Numbered from the stretch's first letter, positions 29,037-39,397 are shown. The stretch is 64,000 nt of DNA from Thiomonas sp. FB-Cd (GCF_000733775.1 NZ_JPOE01000002.1:2108001-2172000), one strand, 5' to 3'. Made by a program: numbers and translations. Notes: a model not told the origin generated them from the letters alone.

Positions 29037-29657
29037 TTACTTTTTCTCGGCTTCCGGTGCGGCTGCGGTTTCCGCCGACGCTTCAGCGGAAGCTTCCGCT
29101 GCCTGCGTGAGCACAGTGGCGATGACCGGATTGTCGGTGCCGTGAGTGACCACAGTGACCGAGCCAGGAAGCTTCAGATCGTTGGCGTGCAACGAATGAC
29201 CCTTGTGCATGCCACTCAGGTCAACTGCGATGAACTCGGGCAAATCCCCCGGCAGGCAGCTGATTTCAAGTTCGCTCAGCACATGGCTGATCATGCCACC
29301 CTCAACCTTGACCGCTGGGGATTCCTCGGCGCCCACAAAGTGCAGGGGCACCTTCATCGTGATCTTGCGGTCCGCCGCCACGCGCATGAAATCCACGTGC
29401 AGGACGATCGGCTTGAAGGGGTGGACTTGGTAATCCTTGAGCAAAACCTTGGTTTGCGCTTCACCCACCGTCAAGTCAAGGATGGATGAATGGAACTGTT
29501 CCTTCTTCAGCGCGTGATACAGCGCGTTGTGATCGAGCTCGATCATCTGCGCCTTTTGTTCACCACCGTAGATGATGCCGGGAACCTTGCCAGCACGGCG
29601 CATGCGGCGGCTCGCACCAGTACCTTGCGCCTGACGTTCAAATGCGACGACTTTCAT
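29037..29657 (-). CDS. rplY: 50S ribosomal protein L25/Ctc
   Basis: 206 aa, the long CTC form: an N-terminal 5S-rRNA-binding L25 domain ([30 protein letters not shown]) plus a C-terminal beta domain ([33 protein letters not shown]). The Ala/Glu-rich tail ([13 protein letters not shown]) is low complexity. It lies downstream of prs as in most Burkholderiales. Confidence 0.97.
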   Translation of the reverse strand: MKVVAFERQAQGTGASRRMRRAGKVPGIIYGGEQKAQMIELDHNALYHALKKEQFHSSILDLTVGEAQTKVLLKDYQVHPFKPIVLHVDFMRVAADRKITMKVPLHFVGAEESPAVKVEGGMISHVLSELEISCLPGDLPEFIAVDLSGMHKGHSLHANDLKLPGSVTVVTHGTDNPVIATVLTQAAEASAEASAETAAAPEAEKK

Positions 29658-29797
29658 GTCGACTCCTCAAAGGGGGCCATAGGCCCCGGATTACAAATCG
29701 GGATGCTCGCGACCAGCATCCCGCAGGGTTCGCGTCAGCCCCTCGGGCTCACGCGAATGCGGAAAGGCGCGGAGCATCGTGCGACCGCGCCGGATGA

Positions 29798-30769
29798 TCA
29801 AAACAGGGTTTCCTGCTCGTTGAACAACTGCAGCACGGACCCGCCCTGAGCAATGCGCAGCATGGTCTGCGCAATGAGCTGGGCAGCTGAGAGCTGACGA
29901 ATCTTGGTGCACTTCAGTGCGTTCTCGCGCAGCGGAATGGTATTGGTGACGACCACTTCATCCAGGTCGCTGGCGTTGATGCGTTCAATGGCCGGCCCTG
30001 AAAACACGGGGTGGGTACAGTAAGCGACAACCCGTTTGGCGCCACGATCCTTCAACACTTCCGCGGCCTTGGTCAAGGTGCCGGCCGTGTCCACCATGTC
30101 GTCCATGATGATGCAATTGCGGCCATCAATCTCGCCGATCACGTTCATCACCTCCGACACGTTGGGCTTGGGACGGCGCTTGTCGATGATGGCCAGATCG
30201 CAATCCATCAGCTTGGCTAGCGCACGCGCTCGCACCACACCGCCGATGTCGGGCGACACAACGATCAAATTGGCATAATTCTTGGCGCGCAGATCACCCA
30301 GCAGGATCGGCGAGGCGTAGATGTTGTCAACCGGGATGTCGAAAAAACCCTGGATCTGGTCAGCGTGCAGATCCATGGTGACCACGCGGGCGATGCCCAC
30401 CGCCTGCAGCATATTAGCCACGACCTTGGCGGTGATGGGAACGCGGGACGAACGCGGGCGGCGATCCTGACGCGAATAGCCGAAATACGGGATCACCGCA
30501 GTGATGCGCTCCGCGGACGCGCGCTTGAGGGCGTCCGCCATCACAAGGAGCTCCATCAGGCTGTCATTCGTCGGGGCACAGGTCGACTGGATGATGAAGA
30601 CTTCGCGTGCACGGACATTTTGCTGAATCTCAACCGTCACTTCGCCGTCGGAGAACCGCCCGACGAAAGCATGCCCCAGACCAATGCCCAGTTGCTCAAC
30701 CACCTGCTGCGCCAGCGCCGGATTGGCATTACCGGTGAAAACGACAAAGTCAGCCGCGTTCTGATTCAT
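29798..30769 (-). CDS. prs: Ribose-phosphate pyrophosphokinase Prs
   Basis: 323 aa. Makes PRPP from ribose-5-phosphate and ATP for nucleotide, His and Trp synthesis. Visible are [15 protein letters not shown] near residue 40, the flexible loop FGYSRQDRR, the divalent-metal and ATP region [14 protein letters not shown], and the PRPP-binding [11 protein letters not shown]. Located between tRNA-Gln and rplY, probably one transcription unit with them. Confidence 0.98.
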   Translation of the reverse strand: MNQNAADFVVFTGNANPALAQQVVEQLGIGLGHAFVGRFSDGEVTVEIQQNVRAREVFIIQSTCAPTNDSLMELLVMADALKRASAERITAVIPYFGYSRQDRRPRSSRVPITAKVVANMLQAVGIARVVTMDLHADQIQGFFDIPVDNIYASPILLGDLRAKNYANLIVVSPDIGGVVRARALAKLMDCDLAIIDKRRPKPNVSEVMNVIGEIDGRNCIIMDDMVDTAGTLTKAAEVLKDRGAKRVVAYCTHPVFSGPAIERINASDLDEVVVTNTIPLRENALKCTKIRQLSAAQLIAQTMLRIAQGGSVLQLFNEQETLF

Positions 30770-30931
30770 GGTTTGGATGGGGAACTGCAGTGGGCAGCCG
30801 TTGATGAGGGTTGTGGCACGCCACTGGAGAGCAATCAGACGGGTTTCCGCGCAACCTCAAAGTTTGCCAAGGGAGCCAGGGTCGCGCAAACATCCACGCG
30901 AGCACAGCCCACAACACACGCCGACCTGAGG

Positions 30932-31008
30932 TGGCTGGGGAGGAAGGACTCGAACCCTCGAATGCCGGAATCAAAATCCGGTGCCTTAACCAACTTGGCG
31001 ACTCCCCA
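30932..31008 (-). tRNA. tRNA-Gln (anticodon TTG)
   Basis: 77 nt with encoded CCA. The acceptor is TGGGGAG paired with CTCCCCA. The anticodon arm is CCGGA-TTTTGAT-TCCGG, with anticodon TTG. The T arm contains the GGTTCGAGTCC pattern. It lies between ispE and prs, a conserved position in betaproteobacteria. Confidence 0.96.
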
Positions 31009-31187
31009 ACGGCACAACGCTGACCACCTTGCCCGACGCACGTCAAACCTTCACGCAAGGCGGTCGAAAATTGAACTTCAAGACTGCTTCAACATGGACA
31101 CCGCAAAACAGAATCCGAAATTGTACGAAATTTCCAAGCCGCATCCACGATGCACCCCACAAACAACATCCGACTGCCAGCGCTGGC

Positions 31188-32168
31188 TCACTCCTGCTGC
31201 CGATCGCTTGCCCAGCCCAGCAACGGGTGACCCAGCAAGGCGCGGCACTTGCGCACCCTCCAAGCCGGCGCCATCGCAACGTGCCCAAACTCAACACCGG
31301 GGTCGCATGGAGCAAACATCGCCGAACCGGAACCGCTCATGGCGACAAAGCGACTGCCAGTACGCGCCTTGAGCCAGGCTGCGAGTGCGCCGATTTCAGG
31401 CAACGCCGCCATGGCCACAGGCTGCAGATCGTTATGACCAAATTCAAGCCCCAGCGTACGCGCCAAACCTGCATCATGGGACTCGGCTGGTTCAACCGCG
31501 TCGGCGCGAGCGCCCTGCGCACTTCTGAGGAATTCAGCAAAGCCTGAAATTGTCTCGGCAGGCGTATTTCTTGTCAAGCGATCCGAGCCAAACATCGCCG
31601 CCGTGGACAGCCCCGTACCCGGCCAGCCGACCAGCAAACTCCAAGCGGGCAGCTCGACGGCGGCAAGCTGCTCTCCCACACCCTGGGCAAAGGCATTGCG
31701 ACCAAACACGAAAACCGGCACGTCGGCGCCGAGCTCCAAGGCCAGATCCATCAGCTGTGCGCGCCGCAGGCCCAGGCCCCACATCAAGTTCAGGGCCAGC
31801 AAGGTACTGGCCGCATCCGAGCTGCCGCCACCCAGGCCGGCCTGAGCGGGTATGGCCTTGCGTAGGCGAATGTGCACCCCGAGGCGGCATGCGCTATGCG
31901 CTTGCAGCAGGCGTGCCGCCTTGACGCTGAGGTCTTCGGCGGGCAGACCGTCGCCACCTTCACGCGATACGACTCCATCGTCACGGCGCTCAAAATCCAG
32001 CCAGTCGCACCAATCGATGAACTGGAACACGGTTTGCAGATCGTGATAGCCATCGGCCCGCCGGCCGAGCACATGCACGAACCAGTTCACCTTGGCAGGT
32101 GCTGGAACGTTGTAGAGCGCAGCGAAGCCAGCACCTGAGGCCGTGCAGCAACCATCTGCTCGACTCAT
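31188..32168 (-). CDS. ispE: 4-diphosphocytidyl-2-C-methyl-D-erythritol kinase IspE
   Basis: 326 aa GHMP kinase of the non-mevalonate isoprenoid pathway. PAPAKVNWFVHVLGRRADGYH is the substrate-binding N-terminus. The ATP loop is IPAQAGLGGGSSDAAS (about residues 105-120), and a C-terminal AMSGSGSAMFAP motif closes the site. Its ATG overlaps the lolB stop (ATGA). Confidence 0.96.
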   Translation of the reverse strand: MSRADGCCTASGAGFAALYNVPAPAKVNWFVHVLGRRADGYHDLQTVFQFIDWCDWLDFERRDDGVVSREGGDGLPAEDLSVKAARLLQAHSACRLGVHIRLRKAIPAQAGLGGGSSDAASTLLALNLMWGLGLRRAQLMDLALELGADVPVFVFGRNAFAQGVGEQLAAVELPAWSLLVGWPGTGLSTAAMFGSDRLTRNTPAETISGFAEFLRSAQGARADAVEPAESHDAGLARTLGLEFGHNDLQPVAMAALPEIGALAAWLKARTGSRFVAMSGSGSAMFAPCDPGVEFGHVAMAPAWRVRKCRALLGHPLLGWASDRQQE

Positions 32169-32842
32169 GGGGCCGAAACCGCGGAAGCCGCAGGCGCAGA
32201 AGCGGCCGCCTCGGGCCGCACACGATCCACCACCAAACTGAGTTCGGCGGGTGGGCCCTGCACGCGGCTGGCGCGCAACAGGTAAAGCTGGCCATCGCGC
32301 AGGCGGGGCTGCACACGCCAGCCCACTTGCTCGAAAGCCCCATCGCCCAGCGTCTCGAATGGAAGGTCTGCCGCGGGCATGCCTCGCACCCAGTCCTGCA
32401 GTGCTGCGCGCGGCAAGGCAAGCCCCAGCGCCGCAAAAGTCATGTCTTCGAAGGAGGTAAAGCGTCGAGTTTGCTTGCCATCGTCAAGCCTTGCCGACCG
32501 TGTGGACCATTGGGCTTGCGCCAGCATTTGGCCCAGCGGCGAGTACACGTCGAACTCCCCATCCCCGCCGGGAAAGAGTTCAAGCCGGAACCCGCCGTAG
32601 ACGCTGTGCTGGTCTGGCGGTATCCCCGTGACCACGGAAATGCGCCCGTGAATGTCTTGCGCTGCCGGCACTGCTTGTGCGGCCCGATCTCGCGCTGCAG
32701 GCGTGGCGCACCCCCCGAGCGTGAGCGCCACAGCCAGCATGAAGGCCCACACGGCGCATCCATGACTCTGGCCGGGAATGGGCCTCCGCGGGCTCCCAGT
32801 GCCCAGCAGCGTGCCCGGGTTGAGAAGCCACGCCCTCAAAAC
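32165..32842 (-). CDS. lolB: Outer-membrane lipoprotein LolB
   Basis: About 225 aa from the GTG at 32842, which overlaps the end of the TPR gene; later starts (GTG 32752, ATG 32740) would leave almost no basic n-region. A hydrophobic stretch ending in the lipobox LTLGGC marks a lipoprotein signal. The domain has DIHGRISVVTGIPPDQ, GGFRLELF and the FDVYSPLGQMLAQ strand typical of LolB. LolB receives lipoproteins from LolA and inserts them in the outer membrane. Operon: TPR protein - lolB - ispE. Start uncertain. Confidence 0.88.
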   Translation of the reverse strand, partial: VLRAWLLNPGTLLGTGSPRRPIPGQSHGCAVWAFMLAVALTLGGCATPAARDRAAQAVPAAQDIHGRISVVTGIPPDQHSVYGGFRLELFPGGDGEFDVYSPLGQMLAQAQWSTRSARLDDGKQTRRFTSFEDMTFAALGLALPRAALQDWVRGMPAADLPFETLGDGAFEQVGWRVQPRLRDGQLYLLRASRVQGPPAELSLVVDRVRPEAAASAPAASAVSAP

Positions 32843-34593
32843 CGTACACCCATGCGCTGCATCGCCGCCTGAACACCCCCGTCCTGTGGCGCGCGTTCGA
32901 AGGCCTGCCGCAGAATGGCACGCGCACGCGCCTTGTCCCCGCGCTGCCATAGCACCTCGGCCAGATGCGCGGCGATTTCGGGATCGGGTCGCGCCGCAAA
33001 AGCCGCCTCCAGGGTCGCCGCGGCCTGCTTCAGATCCCCCATGCGGAACTGCACCCAACCCAGGCTATCGAGCACGAAGGGGTTGCCAGGGGACAGTTTC
33101 AAAGCACGGGCGATGAGCTTCATCGCCTCTGGCAGTTGTCGACCCTCATCGGCCAGGGTATAGCCCAGCGCGTTGTACGCGGGCTGGTATTGGGGGTGAT
33201 CCGCAATCAACTTGCGCAGCATCCTTTGCATTTCATGCGGTCGTCCGCTTTTCTCGGCCATCATCGCCGTTTCGTACGCGTAGTCGGGGTCAGCTCCGAA
33301 TTGCGACAGGCCCGCTGCGAGAACAGCATAGGCTTTGCCGTACTGCTTGGCCGTACGGTAGAGCTGGGCGCGGGCCAGAAGCTGCTCGCGCTGCTGCTGC
33401 GCCGTCCCCGCGGAGAACTTGTCCAGCAGGCTCAAGCCGGATTCGAGCTTGCCCTGCCGCACCAGGATGGTGGCCTGTTGCAAAATGGTGACGATCGTTC
33501 GTTGACCGGTCGGGATATTTTCCAACCATCGCTCGGCCTGTGGATAGTCGCCCTGTTGCAGCGCCGCGTCGGACAAGGCCACATAGGCGCGTTCCAGGGC
33601 CGGCGGTGGTGCAGCAGGCTTGGACTCTCCGATCAGGCTCAGGTACCGGAGGAGCGCGCTTTGAGCCTGAACGGGTTGATCCTGTCGGAGTTGCAATGAC
33701 CCAAGAACCAACCAGACATCCGGGACGTCTGGCTTGACCTTGGACAGCGCCTCGGTCTGCGCCAGAGCAATGCCGTCCCGCTGCTGACCAAGTGCCGCCT
33801 GGATCCACGCCATCCGCAAATCGGCGTCTTGCGGCTTCGCAGCGACATACTGTGCAAGCAACTGGTCGGCCCGCCCAGGATCTGCCGTATAGGTTTGCAG
33901 CACCAGCTCAGCTGCCTCGCGCATGCCCGGCTCCGCAACCAGTGCCCTCGAGGCACGGGCGAACGCAGCATTGGCGCTTCCCGCTCGCGCGTACAACTGC
34001 CCGATCACCACGCTCGATTGGGGAATACCCTCATAGGGTGCCAAAGCCCTTTTTGCCAAAACCACCGCGACTTGCCCGTCACCCGCGCGCGCGAAAAGCC
34101 CCGCCAGGGAAAGGATGGTCTTGGGACGCTGCGGCTGGGGCGTCAGCGCGATCAGCCGTGAAATGGCTCCGACGGCTTCGGTATTGCGACCGAGCGCCAC
34201 GAGGATCTGGGCCGTCCAACTCTGCGCTTTCAGGGAATCGGGTTGGTCTGCGCGCCAAGCGTTTACAGCGTCCAACGCCTGTTGCGGAGCCCCGGCAGTG
34301 AGCGCGATTTCAGCGGCACGCTGGAACAGCGCTTCGGAGTGCAAGTCGCGCGCCGCCTTGAGCAATTCGGCATAGGCCGTGCCCGGATGGCCCGTGTGAG
34401 CCGCAATTTCTCCAGCCAGTACCGCATAGAACCAACGGGCCAGATCCTGCGCGTCGGGCCGCTGATCATTGACGGATGCGGAAGCCCGTTCGGCGATCTG
34501 ACCGGGTTTGGCTGTGGCGCCTGGCGCTTCGGCATGGGCCTGGGACGCCCAGGCTGTGAAAACGAACGCGGCGGCAAATACGGCTAGGCGCAT
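32836..34593 (-). CDS. Secreted tetratricopeptide-repeat protein
   Basis: 585 aa. A signal peptide (residues 1-21, cleavage after AHA) is followed by many TPR-like helical pairs, e.g. GHPGTAYAELLKAARDLHSEA and YNALGYTLADEGRQLPEAM. The C-terminal repeats (DSLGWVQFRMGDLKQAAATL) are the clearest. Proteins like this precede lolB in many betaproteobacteria; the role is unknown, presumably periplasmic scaffolding or envelope assembly. It overlaps lolB. Confidence 0.87.
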   Translation of the reverse strand: MRLAVFAAAFVFTAWASQAHAEAPGATAKPGQIAERASASVNDQRPDAQDLARWFYAVLAGEIAAHTGHPGTAYAELLKAARDLHSEALFQRAAEIALTAGAPQQALDAVNAWRADQPDSLKAQSWTAQILVALGRNTEAVGAISRLIALTPQPQRPKTILSLAGLFARAGDGQVAVVLAKRALAPYEGIPQSSVVIGQLYARAGSANAAFARASRALVAEPGMREAAELVLQTYTADPGRADQLLAQYVAAKPQDADLRMAWIQAALGQQRDGIALAQTEALSKVKPDVPDVWLVLGSLQLRQDQPVQAQSALLRYLSLIGESKPAAPPPALERAYVALSDAALQQGDYPQAERWLENIPTGQRTIVTILQQATILVRQGKLESGLSLLDKFSAGTAQQQREQLLARAQLYRTAKQYGKAYAVLAAGLSQFGADPDYAYETAMMAEKSGRPHEMQRMLRKLIADHPQYQPAYNALGYTLADEGRQLPEAMKLIARALKLSPGNPFVLDSLGWVQFRMGDLKQAAATLEAAFAARPDPEIAAHLAEVLWQRGDKARARAILRQAFERAPQDGGVQAAMQRMGVRF

Positions 34594-34731
34594 GGGCGAA
34601 TCCTGGTTATCAGCGCGATTTTAGGTGCCGCACCAGGCGCATCCATGACGTGGGGACGTACGGTACGCCAGACGCCACCACCTGCGGCCTGCCATCAGCG
34701 ACGGCTTCTGCGGCTCAAGCACAATGTCGGC

Positions 34732-35550
34732 ATGCCAGAACTTCCCGAAGTTGAGGTCACCCGCCTGGGTCTGCAAGCCGCGCTCACCGGCAGCGAGATC
34801 ACGGGATTGAACATGGGCAAGCCCCTGCGCTGGCCGCTGGGCTGCGACCCGCAAACGCTGGTTGGGCAGCGCATTGAGCGCCTGGAGCGCCGGGGCAAAT
34901 ACCTGCTGCTGCAATTGCAGCGTGGCCAACTCATCTTCCATCTGGGCATGTCCGGCTCGCTGCGCTGGATTGCGGCGGAATGCCAGGATTCCCTGCCGCG
35001 GGCGCACGAGCACTGCACCGTGCACACCGATCGCGGCCAGTTGCGCCTGCGTGACCCGCGCCGCTTCGGCGCCGTCATGTGGCACGCCTCAGGCGCAGCT
35101 CCGCACCCCCTGCTTGCGCGGCTGGGTCCGGAGCCGCTGAATGACGATTTTGACGGCCCCGCCCTGCACCGGCAACTGAAGGGCCGCTCGGCCGCAATCA
35201 AGCTCCTGCTGCTTGACCAATCCATCGTTGCAGGAGTGGGCAACATTTACGCCAGCGAGGCCCTGTTTCGCGCAGGGATCAACCCACGCACCCCTGGCGG
35301 AAAGCTCTCACAGCCCCGTTGTACACGCCTGGCAGCCGAAATCCGCGCGACCCTGCGCGAAGCGGTGGCTTCCGGCGGGACGTCCCTGCGCGACTTCGCC
35401 CATGCAGACGGCGAGCTCGGCTATTTTCAGCACGCCACGCGCGTCTACGGGCGCACGGGTGAACCGTGCCTTGTATGCGGCGCTTCCATTGCGCACATCA
35501 CCCAAGGGCAACGCAGCACGTATTTCTGCAGGCATTGCCAGAAGCGCTGA
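34732..35550 (+). CDS. mutM: Formamidopyrimidine-DNA glycosylase MutM (Fpg)
   Basis: 272 aa. Excises 8-oxoguanine and formamidopyrimidines. The catalytic N-terminal proline and Glu are in MPELPEVEVTRLGL, which fixes the start at 34732. HLGMSGSLRW, the H2TH motif (DQSIVAGVGNIYASEALF) and a C-terminal zinc finger (CLVCGA and CRHCQK) complete it. Starts a + strand group with the dynamin-like gene and mutY; mutY is the partner glycosylase of the 8-oxoG system. Confidence 0.97.
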   Translation: MPELPEVEVTRLGLQAALTGSEITGLNMGKPLRWPLGCDPQTLVGQRIERLERRGKYLLLQLQRGQLIFHLGMSGSLRWIAAECQDSLPRAHEHCTVHTDRGQLRLRDPRRFGAVMWHASGAAPHPLLARLGPEPLNDDFDGPALHRQLKGRSAAIKLLLLDQSIVAGVGNIYASEALFRAGINPRTPGGKLSQPRCTRLAAEIRATLREAVASGGTSLRDFAHADGELGYFQHATRVYGRTGEPCLVCGASIAHITQGQRSTYFCRHCQKR

Positions 35551-35641
35551 CGGGCGGCGGGCCGATTGACCAAGGCCCCCGCTGTCACGATACGCTATAG
35601 GGTCGCACATCCAACCGCGCCGCCTCGCTCGCATCCTATCT

Positions 35642-37564
35642 ATGAATGACCAGGCCTTACCCGTCGAATTGCAAGCCGAATGGACGCGCTTCGGCCCTTG
35701 GCGCGAGCAGCGCCTGGCTCGCCTGGCCTTGCTGTCGAATTGGCTGCGCCAGTCAGGATTTGATCCGTCGCTTTGGCAAGACTCGCTCAGTGGGCTGGAA
35801 CAGCGCTTGCGACAAGATCTGGTGCAGTTGGCTTTTGTCGCAGAATTCTCACGCGGCAAGTCCGAGCTGATTAACGCCATCTTCTTTTCGGGTCACGGGC
35901 AGCGCATCCTGCCTGCTGGCGCCGGGCGCACAACGATGTGTCCGATGGAGCTCGCGAGCGACCCGCGCCTTCCAACCGGACTGCGCCTGTTGCCCATTGA
36001 AACCCGGCTCGACGCAGCAACGCTGGCCCAGTGGAAGGCGCGCCACGACGCTTGGCAAGACCATCCGTTTGCCGCAAACGACGCTGCGGATATGAGCGCA
36101 TGCCTGGCAAGACTATCGGACACGCTGGCCGTGCCGATTCAGCGCGCACAGGAGCTGGGGTTTTACCTGGACGATGCAGCGCGTGCCACGATCGTGCGCA
36201 CCGAAGACGGTTTGGTCGAAATTCCGCGCTGGCGCCATGCCCTCCTTAATGTGGATCACCCTCTGCTCTCGCAGGGGCTCACCATTCTGGACACGCCAGG
36301 CCTGAATGCGCTCGGAGCCGAGCCGGAACTCACGCTCTCGTTGATTCCCGCCGCACAAGCTGTTGTGTTTCTGCTCGGCGCCGATACCGGTGTGACCCGC
36401 AGCGATCTTGAGCTTTGGACCCAGCATGTGGGGGAGGCTGGAAGGCTGCGCAGCTTCGTTGTGCTCAATAAGGTCGACACGCTATGGGACCCGCTGCTGA
36501 GCGCGGCGCAAGTTCAGGCGCAGATCGAGCGCCAGCGCGAATCGGTCGCATCCATTTTGCAGATTCCCCTTCATCGGGTCTTTGCCCTCAGCGCGCGCAA
36601 GGCATTGCTGGCGCGCATCCAGCACGATCCCGAGCTGCTCGAGATCTCGGGTGTACCGGCCCTGGAGGCCGCTCTGAGCAAGGTGGCTGATCAGGAGCGG
36701 CGCGACCTCATCGACAGCGGCTGGCGCGCCACCTTGCTCGACACGCTGATGCTTCTGGAGCGGCAGTTCCAGCAGCAGATCCAACAAGCCGACGAACAGC
36801 GCCTTGAACTCGCAGCGCTGGAAGGCAAGAACAAGCATGTGGTGCGCAATCTTGTCATGCGCATTGCCATGGAGCGCAAGGAGTTCGACGCAGGCCTTGC
36901 CAAGGTCAGGGCGCTGCATGCAGTCAACGCCAGGCAGCTCGAAGACATCGCCCAACTGCTCGACGCCCAGACGGCGCTCGCTCCATTGGCCGAATTACGT
37001 CAGCGCGTCAAGACTTCGGTACTCAAGACCGGCGTGCGTGCCGCCTTGGAGGCCACATTCGCCGAAGTGCGCGGACGCATCGAGGCGGCCGAGCGGCAGC
37101 TCGAGGAAAACCGCGCCATGCTGACTGGAGCTTGCGACCAACTCAACATGGAGTTCGCCTTCTCCGTGCCGAGCCCGAAGGCCCTCAAACTCGAAGGCAT
37201 ACGGCTGGAGCTCGACAGCATGCAACAGGACTATCTGCGCTACCTGACTCCCGCGCGCTGGCTCAGGTTGCAGAACACCGCACACGCCGAGCGTCTGCTT
37301 CTGTCCGCGCTGGCGCGACTGCGCAGTGTGCTGGAGCGCGGCGTACGTGACACCCAACATTGGAACCGCGCAGCGCTTGCGCAGCTCGACGTGCAGGTTC
37401 GCGAGCGCAAGCGCAACATGAACCGCCGCATGCAAAGCCTGGAGTTGGTGGAGCACGCCGAAGGCGAACTGGGTCAGCGCATTGCACAACTGCGCAAGCA
37501 AGCCAGCGAGCTTCGCAACCAGCGCACCCAATTGCGCGTGCACTTCGAGGGCGCGATGCGGTGA
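35642..37564 (+). CDS. Dynamin-like GTPase between mutM and mutY
   Basis: 640 aa. G1 is AEFSRGKSELINAIF (about residues 68-82). Arg-Thr-Thr in GAGRTTMCP gives the G2 threonines. G3 is LDTPGLNAL and G4 is VLNKVD. The C-terminal half (residues ~380-635) is long helical coiled coil rich in Gln/Glu/Arg, with no obvious membrane segment. Bacterial dynamin-like proteins remodel membranes or link replication and membrane. This orphan form is found in the mutM-mutY block in Burkholderiales; its function is not established. GTGA overlap with mutY suggests coupled translation. Confidence 0.85.
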   Translation: MNDQALPVELQAEWTRFGPWREQRLARLALLSNWLRQSGFDPSLWQDSLSGLEQRLRQDLVQLAFVAEFSRGKSELINAIFFSGHGQRILPAGAGRTTMCPMELASDPRLPTGLRLLPIETRLDAATLAQWKARHDAWQDHPFAANDAADMSACLARLSDTLAVPIQRAQELGFYLDDAARATIVRTEDGLVEIPRWRHALLNVDHPLLSQGLTILDTPGLNALGAEPELTLSLIPAAQAVVFLLGADTGVTRSDLELWTQHVGEAGRLRSFVVLNKVDTLWDPLLSAAQVQAQIERQRESVASILQIPLHRVFALSARKALLARIQHDPELLEISGVPALEAALSKVADQERRDLIDSGWRATLLDTLMLLERQFQQQIQQADEQRLELAALEGKNKHVVRNLVMRIAMERKEFDAGLAKVRALHAVNARQLEDIAQLLDAQTALAPLAELRQRVKTSVLKTGVRAALEATFAEVRGRIEAAERQLEENRAMLTGACDQLNMEFAFSVPSPKALKLEGIRLELDSMQQDYLRYLTPARWLRLQNTAHAERLLLSALARLRSVLERGVRDTQHWNRAALAQLDVQVRERKRNMNRRMQSLELVEHAEGELGQRIAQLRKQASELRNQRTQLRVHFEGAMR

Positions 37565-38706
37565 GCAGCGCACAGGCTGCGGCGAGTACCGTTCCCGGGC
37601 CACCGCGCTTCGCGCAGCGGCTCATCGCATGGCAGCGCGCCTATGGCCGCCATGACCTGCCCTGGCAAGCAAGCCGCGACCCATACCGTGTATGGCTGTC
37701 GGAGATCATGCTGCAACAAACCCAGGTGCGCGTCGTGCACGCGTATTACGAGCGTTTTCTGCAACGCTTCCCCACGGTGGGTGATCTGGCGGCCGCCAGC
37801 ATCGACGATGTCCTCGCCCAATGGAGCGGCTTGGGCTATTACCGGCGCGCGCGCTACCTGCATCTGTGCGCGCAGCAGGTGTGTACCCGACACGCTGGAG
37901 AGTTTCCCCGCACCCAGCGCGAGCTGCAGCTCCTCGCCGGCATCGGCCGATCAACGGCCGCCGCCATCGCGGCGTTCTGTTTCGGTGAGCGGTCAGCCAT
38001 CCTTGACGGCAATGTCAAACGGGTGCTCGGCCGTGCCTTCGCCCTGCCTGCCAGAGCCACGCAGGCAGCCCAACACAGGGCCCTCTGGGAACTTGCTGAG
38101 GCTCTGCTTCCCGAAGAACACCTCGCCGCCTACACGCAGGGCCTGATGGACCTGGGCTCGACGGTGTGCAAGCCGCGCAATCCGCAATGTGCCGCCTGCC
38201 CTTTTGCGCTCGACTGCCAGGCCCGCCTCGCACAGCACCGCGCTGCAGCCCTTTCCGACACGGGGGCATCCATCAGGCCCCACGCGCGCCCAGCAGGCAC
38301 ACCCGCCCGCAAAGCCCAACACTGGGTGCTGTTGTGGGCCGAAGATGCGCAGGCCCCAGAGCCCCGGGTCTGGCTTGAGCGCCGCGATACTCAGGGCATC
38401 TGGCCAGGGCTATGGTGTCTGCCTCAGTTCCATTCCGTCACCGAAGCCCTGCGCCGGGCTGCGCTGCTCGGCGCGGTCAGGGAACAAAGCGAGCTTGCGT
38501 GCGCCACCCACGCGCTGACCCATCTGGATCTGCAACTGCAGCCCTTGCTCGTTCGCCTCGACCGCGTATCAAGTACGCAGGAGCATGCAGGCCAGTGGTA
38601 CGCGCTTGGCGCGGCGCTTGCCCTCGGGCTCCCGGCACCGATCCGCCGACTTCTTCAAAGCCGCAGGCACAGCCAAGCGCCGGTGCAGCACGCCGGCTTG
38701 CTCTGA
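37561..38706 (+). CDS. mutY: Adenine DNA glycosylase MutY
   Basis: 381 aa from the GTG at 37561, which overlaps the upstream stop (GTGA). Removes adenine mispaired with 8-oxoG. HDLPWQASRDPYRVWLSEIMLQQTQV is the N-terminal signature (split here: HDLPWQ, then WLSEIMLQQTQV). The helix-hairpin-helix LLAGIGRSTAAAIAAF and catalytic Asp in ILDGNVKRVLGR follow. The 4Fe-4S cysteines are in VCKPRNPQCAACPFALDC. A C-terminal NUDIX-like domain recognises 8-oxoG. The open frame before 37561 is antiphase sequence. Confidence 0.96.
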   Translation: MSSAQAAASTVPGPPRFAQRLIAWQRAYGRHDLPWQASRDPYRVWLSEIMLQQTQVRVVHAYYERFLQRFPTVGDLAAASIDDVLAQWSGLGYYRRARYLHLCAQQVCTRHAGEFPRTQRELQLLAGIGRSTAAAIAAFCFGERSAILDGNVKRVLGRAFALPARATQAAQHRALWELAEALLPEEHLAAYTQGLMDLGSTVCKPRNPQCAACPFALDCQARLAQHRAAALSDTGASIRPHARPAGTPARKAQHWVLLWAEDAQAPEPRVWLERRDTQGIWPGLWCLPQFHSVTEALRRAALLGAVREQSELACATHALTHLDLQLQPLLVRLDRVSSTQEHAGQWYALGAALALGLPAPIRRLLQSRRHSQAPVQHAGLL

Positions 38707-38764
38707 GAGCCGGCATGGACGCCGGAGTCACGAGCGCGTTGCAGGCCGCGCGCAACCTCCACGC

Positions 38765-39397
38765 TTATTGCAGCGCATGAGCACCGACCAATATCCCGTG
38801 CTGGCGGAGATAGCGCTCCACCACGTCCAGGCGCTGGGTCCCATCCGGCAATTCCATCAGTCGCTGTCGGGCCAGTTGACCAATCGGCAGAACCTCGGCC
38901 CAGCGATTTGCCACCCAGCCCGGAAGGTCCAGCCGATACGGTGGCAAGAAAGGTTTCTGACCCTGGGCGTCGAGCGCCGCGATCGCGCGCCCCAAGGCCA
39001 TCGCGGCGGCGGCATGGCGCGCGTCGAGTACCGCCGGCAGGTCATCGACCATCGCCTGAATCCGCCCGGTCTGCAGGCCTAGCGCCCCTGGTGCGTGGCT
39101 GTGCAGCATGAAGCGGCCACCGCCCCTGCATCGCACCAGCAGGAGGCCGGGCTGCTGCATGTCGACGTCCAGGACACGTGCGCGGCAACCCACGGCTGCG
39201 AGCCGGAGCGTCGTGCCAGGCTCGTGCACCTCGTTGCCGTCGAGGATGAGCACGACCCCAAATTCTTCGCCGGTCTTCAAACAGCGGGTGACGAGATCCA
39301 TATAGCGCGCCTCGAACACGCGCAGCGCGAGCAGGCCGCCGGGGAACAACACGGTGCGCAAGGGAAACAGGGCGAGCTCGTGCACATCCTCGATCAT
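38765..39397 (-). CDS. LON substrate-binding-domain protein
   Basis: 210 aa from MIEDVHELALFPLRTVLFPG at 39397. This is the N-terminal (PUA-like) domain of Lon without the ATPase or protease parts: LALRVFEARYMDLVTRCLK and FGVVLILDGNEV are the hallmark segments. Stand-alone LON-N proteins are common; their function is unclear (possibly binding unfolded proteins). Convergent with mutY, downstream of rapZ. Confidence 0.87.
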   Translation of the reverse strand: MIEDVHELALFPLRTVLFPGGLLALRVFEARYMDLVTRCLKTGEEFGVVLILDGNEVHEPGTTLRLAAVGCRARVLDVDMQQPGLLLVRCRGGGRFMLHSHAPGALGLQTGRIQAMVDDLPAVLDARHAAAAMALGRAIAALDAQGQKPFLPPYRLDLPGWVANRWAEVLPIGQLARQRLMELPDGTQRLDVVERYLRQHGILVGAHALQ

